Source: Hexactinellida sp. DTS-2022 (lineage: Eukaryota > Porifera > Hexactinellida). Taken from it: a DNA stretch of 64,000 nt. Below, in pieces: positions 37,539 to 49,112 of this stretch. Where the stretch lies: NCBI GenBank assembly GCA_028753945.1, contig JAPNXP010000007.1:3224001-3288000 (forward strand). Direction: 5' to 3'. The translations under genes and the position numbers were made by a program. The notes under the pieces are model-generated. The model was not told the DNA's origin and made no database searches. It was given only the letters and a program-made list of their open reading frames with translations. Position 1 is the first letter of the stretch, and each line of letters begins with the position of its first letter.

Positions 37539-40130
37539 ATGCCTCCTACAAAAGTGAAAATGAATCACGAAACTTCTCGCAGCAGAGTTTGTTGTATTTG
37601 CTGGCGCAAAACTTCTCGTAAGTTATATTCAAAACAAGTTCAAGCTGTCGCCCAGGTATATATGTTCAAATTTAAAGAGAATTATTCAATCACATCATCA
37701 CTGTTTCCTTGTGGCATTTGTTGTGGTTGTAGTTTTCGAATCCATTCTTCCAAAGAACTCCTCCTGGTTGACGATATCTCTTGTACTGTCTCTCAAAACA
37801 CTCGGTCTTTACAAGTATGCAAGTGTAGAATATGCCAGATTTCAAGAACGAATGGTTTGGGAGCCAAAAATATGAAAAAGAAACCTGGTAGACCAGCAGG
37901 TATTAAAAATATTTATTCATAATTTACTTACTATGTATTCTAAATGTCTTGATTACAAACTTCATCTTGATTTGTTTGAATTATTTGATTTGTTTGAATT
38001 ATTTTATTTCTTATCTACGTACTTGGTTTGTGTGAATTATTTAATGAATTATGTACTTACTTGGTACGTGTGAATTATTACTTACATTATCTACAGTAAC
38101 CTTTTATGATTACGTTCTTTAGAGAAAGAGCGCAATAAAGGGTATTTGAAATTATGTAAAATCTGTTTCTCGACAATCTATCGTGGTTCCTCTCACTCAA
38201 AGAAAAACTGCCATAGCTCAAAGCTAGCATTATCAAATGTCACTAAGAATATACTAACAAGAAAATCATTTAGGGAAAAATATGTCACAAACATACTTAG
38301 AGAGCAGCTTCCCAGTAAAAATATAACACTCTCAGAACAAAACAGGCCTTTGACTTTAACCATTATTCCTAAAAATATATGTGCTACAAAAAGTAAACTC
38401 TCAATTGACGATGTGATTAATATCAAAACAGATGCAAACCTTACTAATTCACAACTTTTTACCATATTAAGAAACTTACGGCTGAAGTTTGGCAGGAGTA
38501 TTATAGTGTCCAATGTTAAAGATGCAATTCTAACAAGGAAAAACATACTTTCCGACTTGTATAGAATCGAAAAATACACATTTATTTCTTCAACAGAAGA
38601 GGAAATACAAAGATGGTTTTTATATTGTCACGATATTGATGAACTAATTGATCGTGTTTCTGTTCTACGAAATAGAAACCGTCTTGATTTAAAAAATAAA
38701 GTTGGATTTGATGCTGGGAAAGGTATTGTTTTAATTAATACAAAGTACTTTTAGCAATTAGTGTATATTTACAGGTAAATCTGTAGGTTTTCTAAAGCTG
38801 ACATTATCTTTATATGATGAATCAGTGTACGAATATGAACGTGAACAGATGAGAGTAACCCGTGAAATGGGAATAGGTAGTGGATTAAATTATAGAGATA
38901 CTGGTGTTAAAAAGTTGTTGATTATTGCTATTGCTCCCTCAATTCCTGAAAATTATTTCAATTGTTCTGCCTTCATTAATGCAACTAAAATTAACACAAC
39001 AACTTATGATTTTGCAGGGGATTTGAAGGTTTGTACTTATAAGACTGATTTAAGCATATTATGTGATTCGATAATTTCTCTCCTCGTCTAGATTTTAAAC
39101 ATATGTATTGGTTTGAATTCTCACTCATCTACTCACCCCTGCCCTTATTGCGAAGGGAAAGCCAAAATTTGGAAAACATCTGCTAGACTTCGAACAATCA
39201 AGAATATCAATGAAAATTATTATAGATGGATGAGTTTTTCACACAAGAAGTGTGAATTAAAAAATTATTTCAATTGCGTTCATGAACCTATGATCAGCCG
39301 ATTAGATGATAATTAACTTATATTAACAATTGCGCCACCTCCAACACTACATTTAAAATTAGGAATTGTAAACAAGCTAATGGATCTAATATTTTGAACT
39401 TGTCCTCAAGTTGAAGATACATAATCTAAAGAACTACATATTATCCGACAAAAGTACCATGGTAATACCTATGAAGGTAACATCTTGATTTGTATATTTT
39501 TTCAATAGCTACGTATATATTAATTGGTTTCAGTGGCGGCGCTAGCATGGGGCTGGATGGGGCGCTAGCCCCATCACATTTTTTCTTAGCCCCATCAGTT
39601 GATGGGAAACTGATAGGGCAAGGTTGGCTTAGCCCCATCAAGAACCCGGGTTAGCCCCATTCAATACGCAGGGCTAGCGCCGCCACTGATTGGTTTACAT
39701 TTCTATAGGCAATGAATGTAATAAAATTCTCTTCAATCTATCGAGCATAAAGAATATGCTACCAGATGATATGTTCCCTTATTGGGACTGCCTATACCAT
39801 TTTAAAACTGTTATTGATTCTTGTTTTGGAAGAAAATTGTGTAGTACTTATAAATCCAATTTTCTAGAATTTAAGAAGAGTTTTGAAATTATAGAAAATC
39901 TTCGTGATGTGAAGATTACTAGTAAAATTCATATTGTGATGCGACATATCCCAGAATTCATTGAAATTGTAGGAAAACCTCTTGGCCAATATAGCGAGCA
40001 AGTTGTCGAAACTTCTCATTCTGTATTCTCCAAAATATTTCAAAACTACCTTGTGAAAGACATCAATTCTGAAAGATTTGGAAAAAGTCTTGAGCAAGCT
40101 ATTCATGAATTCAATTCTTTTCACATATAA
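37539..40130 (+). pseudogene. RAG1-like (Chapaev/N-RAG-TP-type) transposase, five exons, three stops
   Basis: Exons with GT/AG borders and matching phases: 37539-37899, 38123-38722, 38775-39028, 39092-39476 and 39709-40130, 673 codons plus stop. The N-terminus carries cysteine pairs (RVCCICW, FPCGICCGC, CKCRICQISRTNGL), then KKPGRP and KLCKICF...HSKKNC. This order resembles the zinc-binding N-terminal part of RAG1 (C-x2-C, FCHNC, CDIC-x-AR-x-GL). The core has FAGDLK (candidate acid), HPCPYC (C-x2-C), APPPTLHLKLG, a VIDSCFG segment, and KIHIVMRHIPEFIE (H-x4-H) followed by SEQVVETSH (candidate glutamate). RAG1 has the same H-x4-H-(V/I)PE...SEG-x2-E order. Three in-frame stops in exon 4 (39314 TAA, 39395 TGA, 39422 TAA) disable this copy; all other exons are open. 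The family was recognised from memory and not searched. Confidence 0.7.
39531..39688. mobile_element. hAT MITE, 158 bp, perfect TSD, in intron 4
   Basis: Ends CAGTGGCGGCGCTAGC and GCTAGCGCCGCCACTG are perfect inverted repeats. The 8-mer attggttt flanks both sides (39523-39530, 39689-39696). Its right duplication lies 12 bp before the intron-4 acceptor AG (39707-39708), so the acceptor was kept. The interior repeats 'agccccatca' several times. Confidence 0.95.
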
Positions 40131-40695
40131 CATTACATGCTTAGGGAGTTTCCAGACATTTGATACTTATATAATATTCGTTTTTTTAGATATTCTATAA
40201 ATTTCACATTTCTATCTCTTAGGGGGTAATAATTATAAGCAATTATATGGATCTTATATTAACCACTAGGAAAATATTGTGAACGATTTAACTGTATAAT
40301 ACTTTTTAGCTTTTTTATTGCTTATAGAATATTTTCGAAAATAGTGTCGCCGTTGAGTTCTACAAAAGGAGGTATAATTAATAGTAATTTACATTGTTAA
40401 CTATTAATACCTAAAATCGGATTATATTAAACAGTTGATTGATTTAGAAAGAGTTATTATAGTAAAATGCTCAATTAATAATATAATTATGAAGTCTATT
40501 GCTTGATTTAGAAAAATAAATTTCTTTTCCTAAAAGATTTGACGAAAAATGAAAAAATAATATAAACAAAAAAAGTAGGAAATGAGATTATTATTTTAAT
40601 CTAGATTATGAATCTAACTAAAATTCTATATCTAAGCTGTAGATTTGGTCTGGTCCGCATTTTTTAGACTTAAATTACGCTTTGAGATAACCGTG

Positions 40696-41694
40696 TTTAC
40701 TCACACTTCAATTTCTGTAAAAGTGTTAAATCTAATTCCATTGTTTTAACTTGTAATAATTACGTATATTGATTTAACTTGTTAAATCCTACTCTATTGA
40801 TTCAACTTGCGATAATTAAATTGATTCAACTTATAAATTCCAGCTGGCTTCTATTTAATTGTAGCATTACTATACAATGGATTAAATTAAATTAATTTAT
40901 ATAAGGAATTTGTTGACTTTACTCAACTCACCGTGGATAACATTGCTAAAATAAATAACTAATAATTTAATTTATTATCAATAAGTAACGAATGAATGGC
41001 ATTAAACTAAAGATGGTTTATGATAGAACCGTTAAGATTTTACATTCCACAACAACGACAGATTAAGTGATTATATTTATTTCGGCGAGAATCGATTTAA
41101 ATTAATAATAAGTGCAAATAATTGAACTTTATTTATTTTGCTGTACATAATAATGGTGTTAAATTATTAATTTATTAATTAAATATTTATACTAATTAGC
41201 TAAATTTCATTAATCTCAGAGACGATACAAGATAGAAACAAACTTTCAATTTATCAATTGGTCCTTATGCCACGTACCACCTATACAAGTTGGTCTTGAC
41301 ACCTTGAGGTGATGATGACATCGTCAAAAAAATGTATTTTTACAATTTTGTGAATTAAATAATTCGCATGGGTTGGTTGGAGTTGGGTGAATACCCAACA
41401 CGCACTTTAAAAATGCTGAGTCATCACAGATTATATTCTACTGAAACTTGAATATCTCTAAAATGAAGTGACTAAATGGAAACTTTCACCACTCTAAGGG
41501 TCGATGCCTTCTGTAACACCTTTTTGAAATAATTTAACACCTTCATAGTGATGATGACATGGCGAAAAAGAAAATCCAAAATTGCAGCCTGTGCCGACAG
41601 CATGTTCCTTTGGAGGCACTATCAATAAACCACCACCAAAATATAGTGCCACCAAAGGAACATGCGTCGGCACAGGCTGCAATTTTGGATTTTT
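40696..41694 (-). repeat. Array continuation ending at hairpin A copy 13
   Basis: Resumes the minus-orientation array unit after the RAG1-like element, with a deletion near 41090 relative to other copies ('gcgagaatcgatttaaatt' joins two separated parts). It ends exactly at the end of hairpin A copy 13 (41571-41694). The sequence beyond is unrelated, so the hairpin is again an element terminus. Confidence 0.85.
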
Positions 41695-41699
41695 AACTC

Positions 41700-44450
41700 T
41701 ATGTTTGAAGTTACTCAACTAAGGGAATACAAAAAATTACATTATACTAATAAAATTTTATTTGCTAATTAATCTAATGATTACAAATATAAAGAGATAA
41801 TATAATGGTACCGAACAGTTTGCTGTAGCAGTTGGTTTACCAATACCATTATGCCGTTCCTATAGTTGTCGGTGACTTAAATATCTCCCCGAATATCGGT
41901 GTGATCACTAAAATTATTGGTGTTGCCATGGCCGCACCTACTCCTACGGCCCTGTAGTAATAGTGAAAGTAGAACTAAGAGTTGCGTGATGAGATCTCAA
42001 ATCATGATCAAAGGGTAGTAATTCTGTCATGCAAGGTAGTAAATCTGTCATGGATAGAGAACATCCATGGTACAATAGAGGTAGTAACAGTGGCGTAGCC
42101 ATTCTTTGAGGCCAACCTGGGTACACCTGGGAGCCTAACCTGAGGCACTCACCTACTGCGTAGCCAGAAGAAAATCTAGGGGGTCAAAGTTAAATCTAGC
42201 GAGCGATTTAAAGGGGCTTTTTGTTAACAACTAAGGCAATCTTGTAATTGCTGGTACTAGTCATACAATAATTCATTATAATTATATTGGATAGGGCATC
42301 CCATACTATTAAGTAGTTTTAGCTATACTATTATATAATACTAGCGCGCTACGCTTCATACCTGGCAAACTATTTGAGTCATATCTTGTAAGGGCTCCAA
42401 TTTTCCCCTGTACATTGGCCAAAATCCCTGTACACTTCCCAAAAATATTATTGCTCGTCCAGGGAATTACTATGGACATATCAAAATTATCACTTTGGAA
42501 AGGAGAAAGCATTGATAATATACTCTACAGGGATTCTCTATACGCTTTAATAAATATATAAACCAAGTCAAAGGCGCGAACAGACCCCTAAAAAAGATAC
42601 GCACATTGTTGTCAGGAAATTTTGTTAACAGTGTGGATGCGAGCGGAGCGAGCATCCCTACTAAATTTTGAATAATGGTCTGTTTCAACCCTCTTAGGAA
42701 GCATGTGGGCTGTATAAGAACGAGACTCAACAGATGTTCACAGAAGCTATATATTATGTTACATCTTCACATTTTTTTTTAGGAATTTTTGATTCCAAAT
42801 AATATACCATATAATTGTACAATTAACACAATGCATTAACAATGAACATCGATCAGTTGTAACACAATTATAGCACTATACTAATTATTAGCATGATTAT
42901 GGATTACAGCAGCGTTCGGCCTAACGCCAATTTGACCAGCCAGTGGCCGGTCAAATCGACTCAGCACCTGCTCAAAATGACTCCCATAATGTATTCTGCA
43001 CCCATCAAATAGAAAGCAAGACCATTTAGCTGGGATGGGGAATGGTTTCCTATCTATTCGAAGGTTGCAGGTAGTAATTAAGCTTAGTATACGCACTCAA
43101 TTTAGAGATTTTGCGTGACACCGAAGTTATATTGTATTTATGTGTTGAAAAAGTGTCGTATTCTCTCCCGCTAGCGTTACGCCGTTTTCTGAAATTTGTC
43201 GGTCTATGAAGCCGGCACGAGGCCGCCCGAATGTGGCCCGTATATTGGAATAGGTAACACTGATTACAGTGGTCTTAATTATTATTTGAGAGTACTAAAA
43301 TTCGCCGATGTACAGATGCAAATGATATAATTACTTAAGTTGATTGATAAGCGTATTGCGTATCATACGTATAATACATTATATGCTATCCATCAGTATG
43401 TATTTACGTTATATATATGATCTACCAGGGATGTTTTCAAAGTAATTCAGTAGTATATGTTAAAATCTTATTGTAAAACAAGATGCTAGCAAGTAATCAA
43501 ATTTATACTATACTGCATATACTATAGGTCGCTTTACATTAAAAGAATAACGATTAAACCGAAAGTTCTTCATTACAATTCCAATAGCGCGATATAATAA
43601 GTATGATAAACGAATTATAATGAAAAACATTATACCAATTATACGTGATAAGTATCAATAAAATACGCATTAAACAACCAAGAAAATTACCCAGTTAAAT
43701 TTGTATACGCACGTGCTTATACTGCGTACCCCTGTGGGCGCCACTGAACCAAGTTGTGCCTTCATGTGGTCAAAGCAGGATGCATGGCAGAATATACTAT
43801 CATAACTGTAGGAATTTTTAGGCATTATTTGACTCAAAATTAGCAAATTAAAAATCCCTGTATGGTTAGAAGGTACGACGCTTGCTCAGTCGCTTCGCAA
43901 ATAACTCTCAAAACAACTCAAACAACTCTCGTAGTTAGTGTGCAGTTGTTCCAGATACAATAATTACCTTCAATTATTGAGCACAATCTCATACAGGATC
44001 GATCTAGCCAATTATTATTGGTGCGGCGAAGTGACGTAGAGTTATTTAATCTCAGTGTGACTTTAAATGGTACCTGAATATCGATGTGGCTATCTAAAAT
44101 ATTGTTCTGGTCAAGGCCGCACCTGCTCCTGCGGGCCTGTCATATATACTATGTGAATATTTTGACATTTACAAGTCTAATAATACCTAACAAATTTAAC
44201 CTTCTCCTACATGTGTTTATTTCATACCCTACCCTACCAAATTAGTCGTATACTTAACTTCTTAATTGAAATTAATGGATAAGAATATAATCAATAACCC
44301 TGTTGTGAGTGAGTTAATGAATAGTAATATTGTATACAAACTAATTGCATTACAATAATAGGAATAAAGTTATTAATTAAGATTTTCCGTCCGCTTAGAC
44401 TCCGCTATCAATTTCTACTGTATTTTTGTGAAAGATAGAGTACTCATGCC
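41700..44450. other. Non-coding stretch with MITE ends
   Basis: No gene found. Candidate hAT termini: CAGTGGCGTAGCC at 42090 and 'ctgcgtagccag' near 42154. Segments at 41860-41955 and 43995-44150 are related to each other ('gccgcacctactcctacggccctg' style) and share 'attggtgcggc' with 23250-23280. Chance open frames are ignored. Confidence 0.4.
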
Positions 44451-44999
44451 CAGGGGTGGATCTGGAAAGGGAGTGCTGGGCAGGGTTGCCGTGGGAATGG
44501 AATTTCCGTTCCCATTCCCATCCCATTCCCATAGGAATCCTGTGGGAATCCCCATAAGGAATCCTCATGGGTTATTCAAACTGAATAGGGGAGTATAATA
44601 TATACATAAGAACGAATTTAATTACTAGAGGAGATTCGTATCAATAGTAATGCCTATATTAATTAAGGATGACCTAATGAAACCATATTCGAATATCCCA
44701 TGGGGATTCCCACAAGATTCCTATGGGGATTCCCACAGGATTCCTATGGGGATCCCCACAGGAGAAAATCTGATTCCCATTCCCATCCCATTCCCATGGG
44801 TATGGGGATCCCCATGGGGATTCCCATACCCACGGCAACTCTGGTGCTGGGAGGTGCACCCCCCAAAGTTTAAATCCTATTTTGAATTATAGTGCCATTT
44901 TGTCGAACACATGGCAGATGACTATTTAATGAAAAAAAAAATTCCAAAATTTACATCCCCCCAACTACACCCATACAAAAGTGTCTAGATCCACCCCTG
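44451..44999. mobile_element. hAT MITE carrying a nested MITE
   Basis: Ends CAGGGGTGGATCT and AGATCCACCCCTG are perfect inverted repeats. The flanks do not show an obvious 8-bp duplication (ctcatgcc against tttatcaa). A 363-bp second element is inserted at 44481. Confidence 0.75.
44481..44843. mobile_element. Nested hAT MITE, 363 bp, perfect TSD
   Basis: Identical 8-mers gtgctggg flank it (44473-44480, 44844-44851). Ends CAGGGTTGCCGTGGG and CCCACGGCAACTCTG are inverted repeats with one mismatch. The interior consists of 'cccatggggattcccatagg'-like words in both strands, giving a strong foldback. Confidence 0.9.
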
Positions 45000-45043
45000 T
45001 TTATCAATTTCAAGACACAAAATACATTAAAAATAGGTATATA

Positions 45044-45228
45044 CAGTGTTTTTTTTAAGGATTTGCTTAGAGGGCCCTACCAACAATTAGAGGCCCTCGC
45101 CCCAACAATTAGAGGCCCTCACTCTACATTTCATGATATTGAGTACTTAGCACGTTAAAAATTAGAGGCCCATTGAGAAAAATTAGAAGACCATTTTGGG
45201 CCTCTAATTTGCCTTAAAAAAAACACTG
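45044..45228. mobile_element. hAT MITE, 185 bp, perfect TSD
   Basis: Ends CAGTGTTTTTTTTAAGG and CCTTAAAAAAAACACTG are perfect inverted repeats. The 8-mer ggtatata flanks both sides (45036-45043, 45229-45236). The interior repeats 'aattagaggccct'. Confidence 0.95.
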
Positions 45229-45236
45229 GGTATATA

Positions 45237-46060
45237 TTAATGTTGCTAATGGTTTAATAATACGTAGTTATAAAGTGTATCAGACACAAGTTAACTAATA
45301 ATCAGCTAGTTTAGGTAGGAAAATATATTTACGATCTCTACAAGCTAAACAAGGAGTGGAACAGTACAATAAATTCGTACAATAAAAGCAATAAGACAAA
45401 CTTATTGCTTGAATAACACCAATAACAGATACAATCGAGAAAAACAAACTAGTTTTGCTCAAAGATCGAACTAAGATATCACAACTCTCAAAAGACAAGC
45501 TTAAATTGAAAGCTTCAAAAATTGATTGCCAGTTATTTTCCCGGTTATATACGGTAGTCAAAACCGTGGAGGAAACCTTGAAGATTTCTTCGAGCATGAG
45601 AATCAGGTATATCCTCCTTCAGTTTCAGATGGTGGTTTATTAAGACAAGGCTCTAACGGTATCACCGAGAACCATTTTCATGGTTTCTATTGCAATAATT
45701 GACACGGTTATCCAAAAGCATTCGAAAGTACTCTCCTAGGGAAATAAATAGAGTCTAATAATACTTGTTTTAATTTACTGCCTTAAATTATGTATAAGGA
45801 TGCTTCGGAGGAAAATTCTGTGTTTTTAGAGTAAAAATTCAAAAGCGAGTTTTTGTTGTGAAATGAATGTAATATATCATGGAATTATGTGGGAAGTGAA
45901 ATTTTTTGAAAATTATTTCCCCAAAGTCTTCAGAATGTCAATTTTATGACGTCATTATTGATTATTTAGCACTTTCAATATCGAAATTGACATTATTTGA
46001 TACTTTTATGTAATAATATATCGTCCACTTAAATACTTCAATTATATAAAGTAACATTAA
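45237..46060. other. Stretch with one unassigned open frame
   Basis: A 100-residue minus-strand frame (45295-45597) has a hydrophobic segment (FFSIVSVIGVIQAISLSYCF) and several cysteines, but no ATG-supported context or known motif. I see nothing else. Confidence 0.25.
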
Positions 46061-46061
46061 T

Positions 46062-46137
46062 TAGCACATAAATCTCAGTGGTTAGCATTTATGGCAATCA
46101 TTGAGTTGATCATGGGTTCGAATCCCTGATCTGCATG
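46062..46137 (+). other. tRNA-like sequence (SINE head or tRNA pseudogene)
   Basis: Contains a box-A-like 'agtggttagcattta' and, about 40 bp on, a perfect B box GGTTCGAATCC (about 46110-46120). The arms do not fold into a convincing complete cloverleaf by eye, so a functional tRNA is unlikely. It lies directly upstream of a Tigger element. Confidence 0.45.
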
Positions 46138-46570
46138 TATTTTTCTCTACTTATTGCATTACCATGTGATTATTTGGCTACAGTAAACATTGGATTTAAC
46201 GACATCGGCTTTAGCGACAAATCGCTAATAACGACCTATTTCTCTTGCCCAGAAGTGCGCAGCACTATTTTGTGCACACCTTACTTCGGGTATAACGACA
46301 TGCGAAATAACGACACTTCGAATTTACCGACCTATTTCTATGCCCACTGCATCGAAATTCCATCGGATATTACGACTTTGGAATGCAGAATGCGTATAGC
46401 TCCGGGCCTCCGGGCTCGATTTGTCTAAATAGTGAATAATTGAGTTTTGATTGATCTAAATATTAACCAATTAAAATTTCCCCTGTTTTCAATCAACAGC
46501 TGGCTTCTTATCAAAATGAAAACGTATTTAAAGCCATTAATATGTACAATGGCATTTCTCTATCATCGTC

Positions 46571-46690
46571 ATGGATTTGAGCGGAGGTGGCAAAAGAAAG
46601 CGCTTTTCTTTTGCTGAAAAATACGAAATTTTAAAGGAGCTTGATGCAGGTGCGAAGAGACCATTCTTGGAGCGGAAACATACATGCATT
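46571..46690 (+). pseudogene. Tigger/CENP-B-like transposase N-terminal fragment
   Basis: From the ATG at 46571 about 30 residues match the first helix-turn-helix of Tigger-type transposases: GKRKRFSFAEKYEILKELD, then GAKR. Similarity is lost after about 46665. The rest of the HTH pair and the DDE core are missing, so this is a deletion derivative. Confidence 0.65.
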
Positions 46691-46789
46691 ATTTATATTG
46701 AAAAGTCAATCGGGAGAATGGTTTTGTGCCGTATCTCGGAGGTTGTCGTGTTTCAGAGGTGCCGATTTTAGAGGATTACCTGTACATAT

Positions 46790-47180
46790 TGGGGCCAGTC
46801 AACTCGTCCCAAAAACCAACTTGTACCAAGTTTTTTGGTCGACTCGTACCTATTTTTTTGGTCGACTCGTACCTATTTTCTTAGTCGACTCGTACCTATT
46901 TTTTTAGTCGGCTCGTACTATTTTATCTTGTACCAAATACCAACTTGTCAATGGTTTTTAAGCTATGAATGGATTAATAAATGACACAAATTTGTTGATT
47001 TTGAAGGTGTTATGTCCTTCCAAACTTCCTGTTCTATTGTACATAGTTACACTTTCAAAAAATTACCCTGTAAATTAGAAACTATTTGGTATTTGGGACG
47101 AGTTGACTTAGGACGAGTTAGTATTTGGGACAAGTTAGTATGTAGTACAAGTTGTAATAGGTACAAGTTGACTGGTAATC
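46790..47180. mobile_element. Palindromic MITE nested in the Tigger element
   Basis: CCAGTCAACTCGTCCC near 46795 is mirrored by 'ggtacaagttgactgg' ending at 47175. The arms contain repeated 'gtcgactcgtacctatttttt' units (46838-46915). The 8-mer gtacatat occurs on both sides (46782-46789, 47181-47188), a likely target duplication. Confidence 0.65.
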
Positions 47181-47399
47181 GTACATATACTACTACATTG
47201 TATATCATCATATTTATACCTCATCAATTGTGATTGGTTCGTGTTCAAAAGAGTGTTGCACCATATGAAAATATAAATAAATTTCGGATATAAAGTATAT
47301 AATGCATATTTGGAGGTACTTCGGATTTAGCGACACGTCGCATATAGTGACCTTTTTAGCCTGCACAAACGAGTGTCGTTAAATCCAATGTTTACTGTA

Positions 47400-48830
47400 T
47401 ATCATATTTCAAATCAATTGTAATGTATATTTAGTGTATACTTGCTGTATCCCAACTAGCGTAAACATATTAGACATACCATGACATTAATCACGATGAT
47501 ATTTCTGGATTATTTACGGAAAAAGATGTCCGAATATAAACCGGACAACGATAATTTGGCAGCGTCTTGGTTAGAATTCGATTAATTATTGCTAATTATA
47601 GATTTAATCGATTAAGCGAACGATAGTTTAATTAACTGATGATCCCAGAACGAGATGAAACACCTTCTTATTGAGGATATATTTGTCAAATCTCAACAAA
47701 ACTTCAAACGTAATTATCTCAAAACATAGAAATTATTACTTCTGAGAATTTTAAGTAGAAATCAATTAAGCGAATAAGCCTGAAATTCATAGGGAATCTT
47801 ATACATGTCATTTGCAATAAATGCAAGCACTTTCAGTATCAACAAACATCTTTATCATATGATCAGGACCGTGGAGGTGGGAAAAAGTACAAAATTTGGT
47901 ACCTTTTAGACATGTATACACCAATATCCTCGCTGTTGAGAAATTAGCATTCTAATACACCCTCACACAGGTTGCGTTTTTAAGTATAGTTACTTTGAAT
48001 ATACACAGGAATTTTTGGAACTTGCGGTTATATAGTTTCTTACCTAAAAATCTGCAAAATTTCGAACTTTAGTATTACGCCTGAGGGAAGCATTATTTAA
48101 CACTATTGAATCGCATTCCTAGAATATTTTCGAAGTTGTTTTGAAATAAAATCCAATTACCTTAGATGTTCGATTAAGTCAGTTAGAGATAGTGAACTAC
48201 TTACAAATTGCCTAAATATAGAATTCTCTCGTATCGCCAATGCAAACTTCCTCCGAAGCATCCTGTATAACTTTGTGGATAATTTTAGAATACGGATTTG
48301 GCTGTATATAGGCAGTAACCTAGTTACTACAGGGGCGTCGCAAGGCTCTGAAAAGGCTCCGGCCCAACAGTTAAAGTGGTCCGGCCAAAGCCGGACCCTC
48401 CTATATAATATAGTACAAGAAAAGAAAAGTGACAGTATAGTACAAGAAAAAAAAAAGATTTTGGTTTGTGATTTTTTTGAATTATTTCTCCATTTTCTCC
48501 ATTTATTGATCAATTTCCGTCCAGTACAAAATTAAATAATGCAACTTGAGGTCTGTATTCCAAATATTAGAAATCTGGGCAGCCAAACTTTAGAACATAA
48601 CATTAGAATGTTCTGTTACAAATTTCAGACTTCCAAATGCTCTGGTGTCTTCACTACGTTTATCCGCGGATATGTACTCCGGTCTAATACAATATTCTGA
48701 GAGAAACGCAATCAAAGTTTATACATCTCAGCACAGGATATACATTGGGGGTTTTATCCGCATAAGTGATCGGTCAAGGGACAAATACTTCCTAGTGCTA
48801 TTATCCAACCTCTTATGAATAATTACGATT
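47400..48830. other. Non-coding stretch
   Basis: No gene recognised. A partial hAT-like start CAGGGGCGTCGCAAGG at about 48329 is followed by 'ggtccggccaaagccggacc', probably a short MITE remnant. Confidence 0.35.
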
Positions 48831-48872
48831 AATATTGGACCAGGGATGTCGCCGTAGGCGTGGGACCCACCC

Positions 48873-49112
48873 GGCTCTACGCGGCCCATTCCCAGTTCCA
48901 CCCGGCCAATTCACGGCTCTACTCGGCCCATCCCGGCTCTATCCGGCCCATTCCCGGGCCATTCCCGGCTCTACTTGTCCCATTCCCGGCTCTATCCGGC
49001 CCACTGCCGGCTCTACCTGCCCCATTCCCGGCTCCACGCGGCCCATTCCCGGCTCTACCTGCCCCATTCCCGCTCTCCCCGGCCCATTCCCGGCTCTACC
49101 CAGCCCCATTTA
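48873..49112. repeat. GC-rich minisatellite, about 20-bp unit
   Basis: About eleven units of 'ggctctacccggcccattcc' type, in contrast to the AT-rich surroundings. The translations rich in Pro, Ala and Ser are by-products. Confidence 0.85.

Larger units (their letters stand above)
37134..40695 (+). mobile_element. Chapaev/N-RAG-TP-like DNA transposon, 3562 bp
   Basis: The element interrupts the array sequence 'ctttgtttactcacac', which is known from the many uninterrupted copies. The left flank ends ...TTTA (37130-37133) and the right flank restarts TTTA (40696-40699), a 4-bp target duplication. The termini are CACGGATTGC and, read inward from the right, CACGGTTATC, so CACGG plus a further T in register is shared. 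CAC ends are the rule for Transib, RAG and Chapaev-type elements, and 4-bp duplications are described for Chapaev. It carries one five-exon gene on the plus strand and a later hAT MITE in its last intron. Confidence 0.8.
46181..47397 (+). mobile_element. Pogo/Tigger element, 1217 bp, internally degraded
   Basis: Ends CAGTAAACATTGGATTTAAC and GTTAAATCCAATGTTTACTG are perfect inverted repeats, with TA on both outer sides. The interior has second-order repeats of the type 'gcgaca..cgctaataacgacct'. A CENP-B-like N-terminal coding piece starts at 46571, and a palindromic insertion occupies about 46790-47180. Confidence 0.9.

Noticed and set aside
45295..45597. 100-residue minus-strand frame with a hydrophobic segment
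   Set aside because: No recognisable motif, partner exon or splice support; AT-rich sequence can give such a frame by chance.
46062..46137. Functional tRNA gene
   Set aside because: Only the A- and B-box parts are convincing; a paired acceptor stem and anticodon arm are not seen by eye.
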